Positions 17,789 through 26,457 of a DNA stretch of 64,000 nt are shown piece after piece. Location: the NCBI GenBank assembly GCA_038238115.1, contig JBBRYB010000017.1:12966-76965 (forward strand), written 5' to 3'. The DNA comes from JBBRYB01 sp038238115 (GTDB lineage: Bacteria > Actinomycetota > Actinomycetes > Propionibacteriales > Nocardioidaceae). Numbering within the stretch: the stretch's first letter is position 1; every line of letters starts with the position of its first letter. A model generated the notes under the pieces. It had not been told where the DNA came from, did no database searches, and saw only the letters and a program-made list of their open reading frames with translations. A program made the position numbers and the translations under genes.

Positions 17789-19042
17789 GTGACGATCCTC
17801 GCCGCGAAGGCACCGGACGACGCACCCCTGGTCGCGCGCACGCTGGCCATCGACGATCCCGGCTCCCTCGTGGCGCTGCTTCCGGCCGACGGGCCCCTGT
17901 CGTGGTTGCACCGCGGTGACGGCCTGGTGGCATGGGGAGAGACGGCGCGCTTCAGCTCCTCGGGGCCATCGCGGTTCGTCGACAGCGAGCGGTGGTGGCG
18001 TGGTGTCGCCTCACACAGCGTCGTGCGCGACGGGGCCGACGTGCCGGGCAGTGGTCTTGTCGTCTTCGGCTCGTTCGCCTACGCCGACGGGACCGAGGAG
18101 TCGGTCCTCGTCGTCCCCTCCGTCGTTGTCGGTCGGCGCGGGGACACTGCCTGGGTGACGACGATCGGCCAAGGTTCGCTGTCGGCGGCCCCGGACGTGC
18201 GGGCTGCCGACGCACCGGCCGCGCCCCGAGGGGCGGTTTTCAGCGACGGCGCCCTGAGCGGTGCCGGGTGGGAGCTCGTCGTGGCCGACGCCGTCAGCCG
18301 GATCCGGCGCGGCGACCTCGACAAGGTCGTGCTGGCCAGGGACCTGGTCGTCGAGCTCGACGACCCGCTCGACGTCCGGGCTCCGCTGGCCCGGCTCGCC
18401 GAGAGGTACCCGTCGTGCTGGACGTTCCACGTCGACGGCCTCTTCGGGGCTACCCCGGAGATGCTCGTACGGCGAGAGCGCGGTCTGGTGACAAGCCGCA
18501 TCCTGGCCGGAACCATCCGGCGTACCGGCGACGACGTACACGACCTGGCACTCGCCGCGACCCTCGCGCGCTCCTCCAAGGATCTGGAAGAGCACGAGTT
18601 CGCGGTGCGCTCGGTTGCCGAGGTGCTCGCACCGTACTGCCTGAGCATGAACGTGCCCGAGAGCCCGTTCGTGCTGCACCTGCCCAACGTCATGCACCTG
18701 GCCACGGACGTGGCCGGCGTGCTCGACGACGGCACGACGTCGCTCGGCCTCGCCGCTGCCCTTCACCCCAGTGCAGCGGTCGGCGGGACTCCCACCCGGG
18801 TCGCCGTCGACCTGATCGCCGAGATCGAGCAGATGGATCGCGGCCGTTACGCCGGCCCGGTGGGCTGGATGGACGCGCGGGGCGATGGCGAGTGGGGGAT
18901 CGCGTTGCGATCGGCGCAGTACGCCGGCCGGCGGGTCAGGCTCTTCGCCGGCTGCGGAATCGTGGCCGACTCAGACCCGGCCGCTGAGCTGGCGGAGGCC
19001 GCCGCCAAGTTCGTCCCCGTGCGCGACGCCCTCTGCTCCTGA
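17789..19042 (+). CDS. menF: Isochorismate synthase
   Basis: This 417-residue chorismate-binding enzyme (MenF/EntC type) converts chorismate to isochorismate, the first committed step of menaquinone synthesis. The C-terminal catalytic domain shows IRRGDLDKVVLARD, FGATPEMLVRRERG, SRILAGTIRRTGDD, SSKDLEEHEFAVRSV, LHPSAAVGGTPTRVA and GPVGWMDARGDGEWGIALRSA, all typical. The GTG start at 17789 gives an N-terminus of normal length and lies just after a -10-like element. Siderophore-type use of isochorismate is possible in principle, but the neighbours are all menaquinone genes. Confidence 0.93.
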   Translation: MTILAAKAPDDAPLVARTLAIDDPGSLVALLPADGPLSWLHRGDGLVAWGETARFSSSGPSRFVDSERWWRGVASHSVVRDGADVPGSGLVVFGSFAYADGTEESVLVVPSVVVGRRGDTAWVTTIGQGSLSAAPDVRAADAPAAPRGAVFSDGALSGAGWELVVADAVSRIRRGDLDKVVLARDLVVELDDPLDVRAPLARLAERYPSCWTFHVDGLFGATPEMLVRRERGLVTSRILAGTIRRTGDDVHDLALAATLARSSKDLEEHEFAVRSVAEVLAPYCLSMNVPESPFVLHLPNVMHLATDVAGVLDDGTTSLGLAAALHPSAAVGGTPTRVAVDLIAEIEQMDRGRYAGPVGWMDARGDGEWGIALRSAQYAGRRVRLFAGCGIVADSDPAAELAEAAAKFVPVRDALCS

Positions 19043-19053
19043 ACCCCCACCCC

Positions 19054-19095
19054 GCCGAGGCGCCACCCACGGCCCGCATTCTGCGGCGTGTCACG
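19054..19095 (+). repeat. Dispersed intergenic repeat, copy 1 (inverted-module type)
   Basis: A 22-bp core (GCCGAGGCGCCAC...GGCCC, 19054-19075) is followed by a 7-base spacer and GCGGCGTGTCACG. It lies in the 278-bp gap between menF and nagB, which otherwise shows no gene. Confidence 0.6.
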
Positions 19096-19320
19096 CCTGT
19101 TCGGCGATAAACACGGGCGCCGCGACGGTGGACAGACCGATGGTGATGCCGAGCCCCGCCCGAGCCGCGTCGAGCCAGCCGACGGGTGCCTGTCTCGCGA
19201 GGTGTGGTGGCGGCTGCCTGGCTGCCGCTGACCCAATGCCGCCGCGTCACCGGCGGGAAGGCATCTGCGCATGGTTGAGTTCAACCAGCACCGTTGGCAG
19301 CAGCGGCCCGAGGAGGCCAG

Positions 19321-20109
19321 GTGGAAGTTGTGATCATCGCGGGTCGAGCGGAGGGCGGGTCGCTCGTCGGCGGTGCGATCGAGGCGCTGTTGGCAGCTCG
19401 CCCAACCGCCGTACTAGGTCTAGCGACCGGCAGCTCACCACAACCTGTGTATGACGACTTGGTCACCCGGCACCAGGCCGGCACCGTGTCGCTGGGGCGT
19501 GCTCGGGGCTTCCAGCTGGACGAGTACGTCGGCCTGCCGCCTGACCATCCCGAGTCCTACCGCGCGGTGCTGGAGCGGGAGGTGACCGCCCGGCTGGACT
19601 TCTCGCCCGGGGCGGTCACAGGCCCCGAGGGCGGCGACCTCGATGACCTGCCGGCTGCCTGCACCCGCTACGAACAGGCGATCGCCGCGGCTGGCGGCGT
19701 CGACGTACAGCTGCTCGGCATCGGTGGTGACGGACACATCGGTTTCAACGAGCCGACGTCCTCCCTCGCGTCGCGGACTCGACTGAAGACGCTCACCGAA
19801 CAGACCCGCCGGGACAACGCGCGTTTCTTCGACGGCGACGTGGACGCCGTACCGCGACACGTGCTCACGCAGGGCATCGGTACCGTGTTGGAGGCGCGTC
19901 ATCTCGTGCTGCTGGCGTGGGGCGCCGGTAAGGCCGGCGCTGTGGCCCGCTGCGTCGAGGGCCCGGTCACCGCGATGGTGCCCGCATCAGCCCTGCAGCT
20001 GCATCCGCACGTCACGATCGTGGTAGACGAAGCGGCCGCCGCCGAGCTGACGTTGGCCGACTACTACCGCGCCACCTGGCAGGCCAAGCCGGCCTCGCAA
20101 GGCCTCTAG
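19321..20109 (+). CDS. nagB: Glucosamine-6-phosphate deaminase
   Basis: This 262-residue enzyme converts glucosamine-6-phosphate to fructose-6-phosphate and ammonia. Family residues are visible: VLGLATGSSPQPVYDDL, FQLDEYVGLPPDHPESY, and the catalytic GIGGDGHIGFNEP region; RHVLTQGIGTVLEARHLVLLAWGAGKA follows. GTG 19321, with GAGGAGG five bases upstream, is the best start. It stands alone on the plus strand between two copies of an intergenic repeat, with no other amino-sugar genes near, so its local context says little about regulation. Confidence 0.93.
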   Translation: MEVVIIAGRAEGGSLVGGAIEALLAARPTAVLGLATGSSPQPVYDDLVTRHQAGTVSLGRARGFQLDEYVGLPPDHPESYRAVLEREVTARLDFSPGAVTGPEGGDLDDLPAACTRYEQAIAAAGGVDVQLLGIGGDGHIGFNEPTSSLASRTRLKTLTEQTRRDNARFFDGDVDAVPRHVLTQGIGTVLEARHLVLLAWGAGKAGAVARCVEGPVTAMVPASALQLHPHVTIVVDEAAAAELTLADYYRATWQAKPASQGL

Positions 20110-20118
20110 CCCCCCACC

Positions 20119-20160
20119 GCCGAGACGCCACTAAAGGCCCACGTCTGGCGGCGTGTCGCG
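20119..20160 (+). repeat. Dispersed intergenic repeat, copy 2 (inverted-module type)
   Basis: The core GCCGAGACGCCACTAAAGGC starts at 20119 and is followed by a 7-base spacer and GCGGCGTGTCGCG. GAGACGCC in the core can pair with GGCGTGTC in the second module with one mismatch, so the copy can fold as an imperfect stem-loop. It begins 9 bases after the nagB stop and could help end the nagB transcript. Confidence 0.65.
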
Positions 20161-20440
20161 GGGGAGATCTTGCTGGACATCGGCCGAAGCGCGGCGCCCA
20201 GACGCTGAACCGGTGCCGAGATGACGAGGCAGAGCAGCCCGACGTGACGTCTCGGCTCCTGGACGCTGCTTGGGCGCGTCCGACACGCCGGGAAAAGCGG
20301 GCCTTTGGGGACGCCTCGGCAGGAGGTGGGGAGGGAGGGGTAGGGCGGGGTGGACGTTGAGCCTGCCGGTTGGTCGGAGGCTCTGTGGTTCTCCACGGCG
20401 AGGAGCCCGCGTGGGCATGTCCGACGGCGACGAACTACCG
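20161..20440. other. Gap between nagB and the AraC-DinB gene
   Basis: I see no gene in this stretch. Besides repeat copy 3, it holds only GC-rich sequence with short purine runs (GGAGGTGGGGAGGGAGGGG near 20321). Confidence 0.6.
20278..20320 (-). repeat. Dispersed intergenic repeat, copy 3 (inverted-module type, minus strand)
   Basis: Read on the minus strand, a core with 19 of 22 matches to copy 2 (20320-20299) is followed by the same 7-base spacer length and a GGCGTGTC-type module. It faces copy 2 at a distance of 117 bp, forming an inverted pair. Confidence 0.55.
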
Positions 20441-21400
20441 TCATGGGCCGAAACCGGGCAAGCATGCGGCAGGCGCGCCCTGGGCGGACTCGGCAACCCA
20501 CCTCATCGGGTCACCGTCACCCAGGTCGTCGATTCCGGCCGAGACGAGGGCGCCCGCGACGAGGGTACGGCGGTGGGCTGCGAACGTCAGCACGTGGGCG
20601 ATCATGCCGCCGTACGTGAAGACGCGTGCCGGCCGGCAGAGCGCATCCACGAACGTCTCCTCGATCCGACCGTCGGTGACCACGTCACGGACCTGTCCCA
20701 CAAAGACCGGCGCCACCTCTATGAGCCGTGCTCGCATCGAGGCGATGCTCTCCTGGCGCTCGACCTCCCAGTCGTACTCGCGCATCGCGATCGCACAGTT
20801 CCACATGTCCATCTGGCCGACGAGGCGCGACAGCAGCGAACGCAGCGTGGGGTCGTCGTCGACGCCCTCGACGGAGATGTCGATGAGGCTGTCGAGCTGC
20901 TCGTCGCTGAGCGTGGACGCCCTATCGACCATCTCCCCGATCAGCCAGACATGGTGTTCGATCATCTTGACCAGCAGGTCCATGGAACTCACCTCGGTTC
21001 GAGCGGGCAGCCGCAGGCCGCCAGGCGGATGGAAATGCACGCCGTTGGGGCAGTCGAGCTGGAGCCGGCTCCTCGGCGCCGACCGCCACGCAGACGGTCC
21101 GACGCCGTACGCCCGCTGAAACGCCCGGGTGAACGCCTCGTTCGACGAGTAGCCGGCCTCGATCGCGATGTCCAGCACGCCTCGCCCGCTGGTGAGCAGA
21201 CGAAACGCCGCTCTCTCAAGCAACACCCGCCGGCGGAACCGGCCGGGGCTCTCTCCCGCGGTCGCTGTGACCACGCGGTCGAAGTGGAAACGCGACATGT
21301 AGGCCCGAGCGGCCAGGTCCTCGCCGCGCGCGTCATGGTCGTCCAGGTGGGATGCCAGCATGTCGACGAAGGTGACGAACGTGTCGCCCGGCGTGCTCAT
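20441..21400 (-). CDS. AraC-type HTH regulator fused to a DinB-like domain
   Basis: This 319-residue protein has an N-terminal AraC-type double helix-turn-helix (about residues 1-110: RAYMSRFHFDRVVTATAGESPGRFRRRVLLERAAFRL, then IAIEAGYSSNEAFTRAFQRAYGVGPSAWR). Residues from about 140 on form a four-helix DinB/YfiT-like domain (MDLLVKMIEHHVWLIGEMV; VGQMDMWNCAI; YGGMIAHVLTFAAHRRTLV), with histidines at positions where this superfamily binds metal. The combination suggests a regulator with a small-molecule or metal-sensing module. I use ATG 21400; the open frame upstream shows no domain. The target is unknown. It sits between nagB and menD. Confidence 0.8.
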   Translation of the reverse strand: MSTPGDTFVTFVDMLASHLDDHDARGEDLAARAYMSRFHFDRVVTATAGESPGRFRRRVLLERAAFRLLTSGRGVLDIAIEAGYSSNEAFTRAFQRAYGVGPSAWRSAPRSRLQLDCPNGVHFHPPGGLRLPARTEVSSMDLLVKMIEHHVWLIGEMVDRASTLSDEQLDSLIDISVEGVDDDPTLRSLLSRLVGQMDMWNCAIAMREYDWEVERQESIASMRARLIEVAPVFVGQVRDVVTDGRIEETFVDALCRPARVFTYGGMIAHVLTFAAHRRTLVAGALVSAGIDDLGDGDPMRWVAESAQGAPAACLPGFGP

Positions 21401-21513
21401 AGCCTCACTGTCGCCGCCCCGGCCGGTTCGCGGCTTGATCGTTCTTGCGGACGTGTCGCGGCGCGTGTGGCTTTGCCCGCACGCCGGCAGACCGGCCGCC
21501 CGCACCGAGGGAA

Positions 21514-23136
21514 TCAGCCATGGCGGGCAAGTGCGCGCAGCCGGGTGTCGAGGCTGCCACGGTCGCCGCGGCTGAGCGGAACCTCGAGCACCCGGATACC
21601 GCTGACCTCTGCGCCCAGGGCCGCGCGCAGCTCGGCCGCCGTCGTGCAGCGCTGGTACGTCGTGCTGGTTGCCTCGCACCAGGCCTGCAGCGACGTCCCG
21701 TGGGGAGTGCCGAAGACCCGTTCGAAGGCCGCAGCGAAGCGGGGTTCTCCCTGCTCGAGCGTGGAGAAGATCGCACCGCCGTCGTCGTTGGCCACCACGA
21801 TCGTCAGATCGGGGCGCGGCTCGGAAGGCCCCAGCACGAGCCCGGCCGCGTCGTGGAGAAACGTCACGTCGCCGACGTAGGCCAGCGACCGCGGCGACGG
21901 ACGACCCAAGGCGGCTCCGATGGCCGTCGACAGCGTGCCGTCGATGCCGGACAGACCCCGGTTGGCGATGATGCGCCTGCGTCGGCCGACATCGTAGGGA
22001 GCGGCCATGATGTCGAGGTCGCGGACCGGCTGCGACGATCCCACCACCAGCAGCGCCCCCGGTGTCACCGCCGCCGCCACCTCGGCGGCCACCTGCAGCG
22101 GCAGACCGGCTGCGCTCGCGGCGAGCGTGTCGACAGCGGCGCTCAGGCTGTGGTCTGCCGCCCGCCAGGCGTCGACCCAGTCGCTGGCGTCGCAGCCGTC
22201 GACCATCGGCAGCGCGTCGACGCGCCGGGCCACCCGTCCAGGGTCCGTGCAGACACCGCCTGGCCCGCGGACCGACACGACCTCGATGTCGGTTCGCGAG
22301 ATCAGCCGCGTCACCGGCCGAGACAACGTCGGGTGCCCCGTGACGATCACACGTTCGACCTGATCGCCGAGGTCGGAGTCGAGCAGCAGCCGGTAGGTGC
22401 GCAGCGCGTGGGTGCCGGTACGCGAACCCGACGTCGGCTCGGCCAGGAGCGGCCAGTTCGCCTCCTGCGCCAGCAGCCGGGCCGGCGGGCCGGCGTCGTC
22501 ACCCGCCACCACCACGGTTCGAGGTCCGAGCGGGAGCCGAACCGACTCGACCGGGCTCGCCTGCCGCGGTCGGTACGCCGTATCCGGGTCACCTGCCGCC
22601 CGCATCTTCAGAGCCAGCGGCAGCTCCTCGGGAAGCAGCGGCTCGTCGAACTGCAGGTTCAGCTGCGACGGGCCTGGGCGATGCGCGGCGGACGCGATCG
22701 CAGCCAGGGCGGTGGAAGCCTCGCTCGGTGCCACGTCGACGCACGGCACCCGCGGCCCGAACATCGCCACTTGGTCTGTTGTCTGGTTGGCGCCGGTGTC
22801 ACGCAACGCGCCCGGCCGGTCGGCGGACAGCACGAGGAGACGCTCACCGACATGGGTTGCCTCCAGCACGGCCGGATGCAGGTTGGCCACGGCCGTGCCG
22901 GAGGTCGTGACGACGGCTACAAGACGGTGGGATCCCTTGGCCAGCCCGAGAGCGAGGAAGCCGGCGGTGCGCTCGTCGACCCGCACGTGCAGGCGGAGCA
23001 GAGCCTCCGCATCGGCTTGCGCCAACGCAAGCGCCAGCGCCGCGGACCGCGAGCCGGGCGCGAGCACCACGTCGGTCACGCCTTCTCGGTACAGTCCCGA
23101 GACGACGGCGACGGCCAGCGCTGTCGAGCCGTTCAT
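21514..23136 (-). CDS. menD: 2-succinyl-5-enolpyruvyl-6-hydroxy-3-cyclohexene-1-carboxylate synthase
   Basis: This 540-residue thiamine-diphosphate enzyme joins isochorismate and 2-oxoglutarate in menaquinone synthesis. The N-terminal domain shows VVLAPGSRSAALALAL, RVDERTAGFLALGLAKGSHR and VTTSGTAVANLHPAVLEA; the C-terminal domain has IIANRGLSGIDGTLSTAIGAALG and the TPP/metal-binding DLTIVVANDDGGAIFSTLEQGE. The start ATG 23136 overlaps the menC stop (ATGA). menE, menC and menD form one minus-strand operon. Confidence 0.96.
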   Translation of the reverse strand: MNGSTALAVAVVSGLYREGVTDVVLAPGSRSAALALALAQADAEALLRLHVRVDERTAGFLALGLAKGSHRLVAVVTTSGTAVANLHPAVLEATHVGERLLVLSADRPGALRDTGANQTTDQVAMFGPRVPCVDVAPSEASTALAAIASAAHRPGPSQLNLQFDEPLLPEELPLALKMRAAGDPDTAYRPRQASPVESVRLPLGPRTVVVAGDDAGPPARLLAQEANWPLLAEPTSGSRTGTHALRTYRLLLDSDLGDQVERVIVTGHPTLSRPVTRLISRTDIEVVSVRGPGGVCTDPGRVARRVDALPMVDGCDASDWVDAWRAADHSLSAAVDTLAASAAGLPLQVAAEVAAAVTPGALLVVGSSQPVRDLDIMAAPYDVGRRRRIIANRGLSGIDGTLSTAIGAALGRPSPRSLAYVGDVTFLHDAAGLVLGPSEPRPDLTIVVANDDGGAIFSTLEQGEPRFAAAFERVFGTPHGTSLQAWCEATSTTYQRCTTAAELRAALGAEVSGIRVLEVPLSRGDRGSLDTRLRALARHG

Positions 23137-24101
23137 CGGTGCCTGGCCCCCAGCAATCGCTCGCAGCGCTCCAGCCTGTCGAGCCAACGGCGAGTCGTCT
23201 CGTCATCTGCCGCCGCAGCAGACACGAGCTCAGCCGACGGCTGCACCCGACCGACCGGCAGTTGACCGCCGACGGCTTGGAGTGATTCGGCGACAAGATC
23301 GCCGCTCAGCATCGATGCCGTGGCGAGTCCACAGGCGTAGGGCAGCTCAGGAAGGGCCGCCGCCAGCGCGACACCGGCCGAGATCCCGACCGACGACTCC
23401 AGTGCGCTCGACACCACCACCGGCATGGCGATCTGCTCGGCGATCCGGAGACAGGCCCGCACGCCACCCAGCGGCGCAACCTTGAGCACGGCCACATCAG
23501 CGGCCTCATCATGTCTTACCCGGAGGGGGTCCGCGCACCTGCGGATCGACTCGTCCGCGGCGATGGGTACGTCGACCCGGCGCCTGACCTGCCGCAGCTC
23601 GTCGATCGACGCGGTGGGCTGTTCGACGTACTCGAGGTCGAACTCCGCCAGCTGTGCGACCGCCTCGACGGCCCGCTCGACCGACCAGCCACCGTTCGCG
23701 TCCACCCGGAGCCGGCCGCCAGGTCCCAGCGCCTGGCGGACCGCGCCTACCCTCGCCACGTCCTCGCCGAGGCTCTGGCCGGGCGCTGCCACCTTGACCT
23801 TCGCGGTGCGGCAGCCGTGCGGCGCCAGGACGATGGCGGCCGCCTGCTCCGGGCTCACCGCAGGCACCGTGCAGTTCACCTGGACGTGCCGCCGCACCGG
23901 GTCGGGGAAGTCCGCGTCGGCGGCCTCGAACGCGGCGGCCAGCCACGCGGCCGACCCCTCGTCGTCGTAGTCCCAGAACGGGCTGAACTCACCGACACCG
24001 GCCCGCCCCGCGACGATGACGCCTTCGCGGTGCGTGACACCGCGAAAGCGCACGTTCATCGACAGCGAGAAGACGACCGGCCTGTTCGGATGCTCACACA
24101 C
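23133..24101 (-). CDS. menC: o-Succinylbenzoate synthase
   Basis: This 322-residue enolase-superfamily enzyme dehydrates SHCHC to o-succinylbenzoate. Catalytic features are visible: the KxK motif (CRTAKVKVA), three metal-ligand strands (RVDANGGWS, YVEQPTASIDE, IAADESI) and the opposite lysine in VAVLKVAPLGG. I choose GTG 24101, which overlaps the menE stop by 8 bp and keeps the RFRG-REGV N-terminal strand complete; ATG 24059 would cut this strand short. It is coupled to menD at its 3' end. Confidence 0.92.
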   Translation of the reverse strand: MCEHPNRPVVFSLSMNVRFRGVTHREGVIVAGRAGVGEFSPFWDYDDEGSAAWLAAAFEAADADFPDPVRRHVQVNCTVPAVSPEQAAAIVLAPHGCRTAKVKVAAPGQSLGEDVARVGAVRQALGPGGRLRVDANGGWSVERAVEAVAQLAEFDLEYVEQPTASIDELRQVRRRVDVPIAADESIRRCADPLRVRHDEAADVAVLKVAPLGGVRACLRIAEQIAMPVVVSSALESSVGISAGVALAAALPELPYACGLATASMLSGDLVAESLQAVGGQLPVGRVQPSAELVSAAAADDETTRRWLDRLERCERLLGARHR

Positions 24102-25167
24102 GCGCGCGCCCGAGGCGGTGCCGCAGCAGCCTGCGGTCAACCTTGCCGGACTCGAGCAGCGGCAGCTCGTCGGCGCTGACCAGCTCGCGGGGAGCCCAGC
24201 TACGCGGATGCTCGGCCGCCACGAAGTCGCGCACGTCGGCTAGGTCCGGCGTGCGCCCACCGGCCGTCGCCACCACGACGGCGACGACCCGCGCCCCCCA
24301 GTCAACGTCCGGTACGGCCACCACCGCGCAGTGCGCGATCGTGGCCATCGCGGCGAGCCTTGCCTCGACGGCAGGAAGTGGCACGTTGACTCCGCCGCTG
24401 ACGGCAACGTCGTCGGCGCGGCCGAGCACGACGAGACGACCGTCGGTATCGAAGCGCCCGAGGTCGGGGGTGAGCAGCCACCCGTCCTTCAGGACCTCGG
24501 CTGTCATATCGGGGCGGGAGTCGTAGCCGTCGAACAGTACGGGTCCGGCCAGCCGGACGCGCCCGTCGGTTCGCAGAGCCACCGCGACGCCGTCGAGGGC
24601 GAGACCGTCGTAGACGCATCCCCCAGCGGTCTCACTCATGCCGTAGGTCGTGACCACGGCGATCCCACGCTCGCGTGCCGCCGTGAGCAGTTCCGGTCTA
24701 GTGGAGGCACCGCCCAGGAGCACGGCGTCATACTGACGCAGCGCCGCGATGTCGGGGTCGGCGGCCAGCCACCGGCTCAGCTGGGTGGGCACGATGGCGA
24801 GGTAGCGACGGTCGGCAGTCAGCGCCGCGGTCGCCTCGGAGAGACTCCGGTGGTCGTCGAGCAGGACCGGTGACCGGCTCGAGTCGAGCCCCGCCAGCAA
24901 CGAGCGCACGATGACCTGGAGGCCGGCGACGTAGTGGGCGGGCAGTGCCAACACCCAGCCGCCTGGGCCGCCGAGCCGGGCCAAGGTGGCGGCGGCCGAG
25001 GCGCGGACGGCACTCGCGCAGAGTACGACGTCCTTCGGCTCACCGGACGAGCCTGACGTACGGACCATCAACGGCGCGGCCGTCTCGTCGTCGAGCCATT
25101 GCCGGACCAGCGCCCCGATCTGGTGCGGCGGCCCCGAGACTGGGCGCAGACTCGCAGGAGGCCTCAC
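24094..25167 (-). CDS. menE: o-Succinylbenzoate-CoA ligase
   Basis: This 357-residue AMP-forming ligase activates o-succinylbenzoate with CoA. The ANL-superfamily P-loop is at about residues 36-48 (RTSGSSGEPKDVV), with TTYGMSETAGGCVYDG and the TPDLGRFDTDGRLVVLGRADDVAVSGGVNV hinge, and the C-terminal lysine motif LPLLESGKVDRRLL. It is short for the ANL family, but normal for actinobacterial MenE, which lacks much of the N-terminal subdomain. It is divergent from menA with a 45-bp gap. Confidence 0.95.
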   Translation of the reverse strand: MRPPASLRPVSGPPHQIGALVRQWLDDETAAPLMVRTSGSSGEPKDVVLCASAVRASAAATLARLGGPGGWVLALPAHYVAGLQVIVRSLLAGLDSSRSPVLLDDHRSLSEATAALTADRRYLAIVPTQLSRWLAADPDIAALRQYDAVLLGGASTRPELLTAARERGIAVVTTYGMSETAGGCVYDGLALDGVAVALRTDGRVRLAGPVLFDGYDSRPDMTAEVLKDGWLLTPDLGRFDTDGRLVVLGRADDVAVSGGVNVPLPAVEARLAAMATIAHCAVVAVPDVDWGARVVAVVVATAGGRTPDLADVRDFVAAEHPRSWAPRELVSADELPLLESGKVDRRLLRHRLGRARV

Positions 25168-25212
25168 GCGCCCACCCTACGGGCGACGGCGTCTGAGAGA
25201 CTTGCGCCCGCC

Positions 25213-26094
25213 ATGGCCACCATCTCCCAATGGGTGGAGGGTGCACGACCGCGCACCCTTCCCGCCGCGATCTCGCCGGTGGTCGCCGGAACCGGTGTGG
25301 TCGTGTACGCCGACTCAGCGATCTGGTGGAAGGCTGTGCTGGCCCTGGTGGTGGCGCTCGCGCTGCAGGTGGCGGTCAACTTCGCCAACGACTACTCCGA
25401 CGGCGTCAAAGGCACCGATGCCGACCGGGTCGGGCCGCTCCGCCTGGTCGGCTCCGGTGCCGCCACGCCCCGCCAGGTGAGGGACGCGGCCGTCGCGAGC
25501 TTCGCGGTCGCCGGGCTGGCCGGCCTCGTGCTCGCGGCGACGACCTCCTGGTGGCTGCTCCTGGTCGGTGGCGTCGCCATGGTGGCGGCCTGGTTCTACA
25601 CGGGCGGCGAGCGGCCCTACGGCTATCGCGGGCTGGGCGAGATCAGCGTCTTCGTGTTCTTCGGACTGGTCGCGGTGATCGGCACGGCATACGTGCAGAC
25701 GAGAGATGTCCCGGACGGCACCGTGTGGGCGGCCTTCGGTGTCGGGGCGCTGGCCTGCGCAATCCTGGTGGCGAACAACCTGCGAGACATCGCGACCGAC
25801 GAACGCGTCGGCAAGCGGACGCTAGCCGTGGTGATGGGCGAGCGAGGCTCGCGTCGGCTCTTCGGCGCCCTGCATGCGTTCGCCTTCGCTTGTCTGCTGC
25901 TCCTGGCGGTGACCGTCTCCTGGTGGGCGCTGGCGGGGCTGGTCTCGCTGCCCTTGTCACTGCGTGCCCAGGCCGTCGTACGCCGCGGGGGCACGGGACC
26001 GGCACTCATCCCCGCGCTTCGCGACACCGGTCTCACCGAGCTCGCCTATGCGGTCGGCCTCTTCATGGGGCTGTACGTGGCAACGCTGGGCTGA
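25213..26094 (+). CDS. menA: 1,4-Dihydroxy-2-naphthoate polyprenyltransferase
   Basis: This 293-residue UbiA-family membrane enzyme attaches the polyprenyl tail to dihydroxynaphthoate, giving demethylmenaquinone. It has eight or nine hydrophobic segments and two aspartate-rich prenyl-diphosphate sites: NFANDYSDGVKGTDADR (about residues 56-72) and NNLRDIATDERVGKRTLAV. ATG 25213 begins MATISQWVEGARPRTLPAAISPV, the standard N-terminus of the family. It is transcribed divergently from menE-menC-menD. Confidence 0.96.
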   Translation: MATISQWVEGARPRTLPAAISPVVAGTGVVVYADSAIWWKAVLALVVALALQVAVNFANDYSDGVKGTDADRVGPLRLVGSGAATPRQVRDAAVASFAVAGLAGLVLAATTSWWLLLVGGVAMVAAWFYTGGERPYGYRGLGEISVFVFFGLVAVIGTAYVQTRDVPDGTVWAAFGVGALACAILVANNLRDIATDERVGKRTLAVVMGERGSRRLFGALHAFAFACLLLLAVTVSWWALAGLVSLPLSLRAQAVVRRGGTGPALIPALRDTGLTELAYAVGLFMGLYVATLG

Positions 26095-26121
26095 GCCGAC
26101 GCGCAGAAGCGCGTGCATGCT

Positions 26122-26388
26122 TCAGTCGTCGTCCTCGGCGCGGACGCGTGCGTCGTGCGCCGCCTTGGCTCGGTCGGCGCGATGCGCGACCTGTTCGGCG
26201 AAGTCAGCCCGCAGCGGGCGCAGCAGGGTCAGCGCGACGAGCGACGACACGGCCATCGCGATCAGCGCGGTGTAAAGGGCGCTGACGGAGTCCCATCCGA
26301 TCCAGCGCCCGAAGATCAGCCAGATCAGGCCGTAGGCGGCCAGGAAGAGTCCGACCCGTGCCAGCGTATAGACGGCGAAGGCCCTCAT
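26122..26388 (-). CDS. DUF4229-type small membrane protein
   Basis: This 88-residue protein has two hydrophobic segments (about residues 4-26 and 36-56) and a charged C-terminal tail rich in Arg, Ala and Asp. The pattern MRAFAVYTLARVGLF matches the DUF4229 family, often found near menA in actinobacteria. ATG 26388 is preferred over a GTG four codons upstream. It converges on menA; a small GC hairpin (26099-26114) lies between them. Function unknown. Confidence 0.75.
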   Translation of the reverse strand: MRAFAVYTLARVGLFLAAYGLIWLIFGRWIGWDSVSALYTALIAMAVSSLVALTLLRPLRADFAEQVAHRADRAKAAHDARVRAEDDD

Positions 26389-26457
26389 GACGAGCGCCAC
26401 TGACGTGGGGTTTGCATGACGTCGACTAGCGTAGTCCGACAGCCGCGGACGCCCACC

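Noticed and set aside
20270..23265. Plus-strand frames of over 500 codons opposite the AraC-DinB gene and menD
   Set aside because: Both are antisense to genes with clear catalytic or DNA-binding motifs and encode no known domain.
26099..26114. ACGCGC-AGAA-GCGCGT hairpin between menA and the DUF4229 gene as a terminator
   Set aside because: The stem is only six base pairs with no T-run; too weak to list as a terminator.
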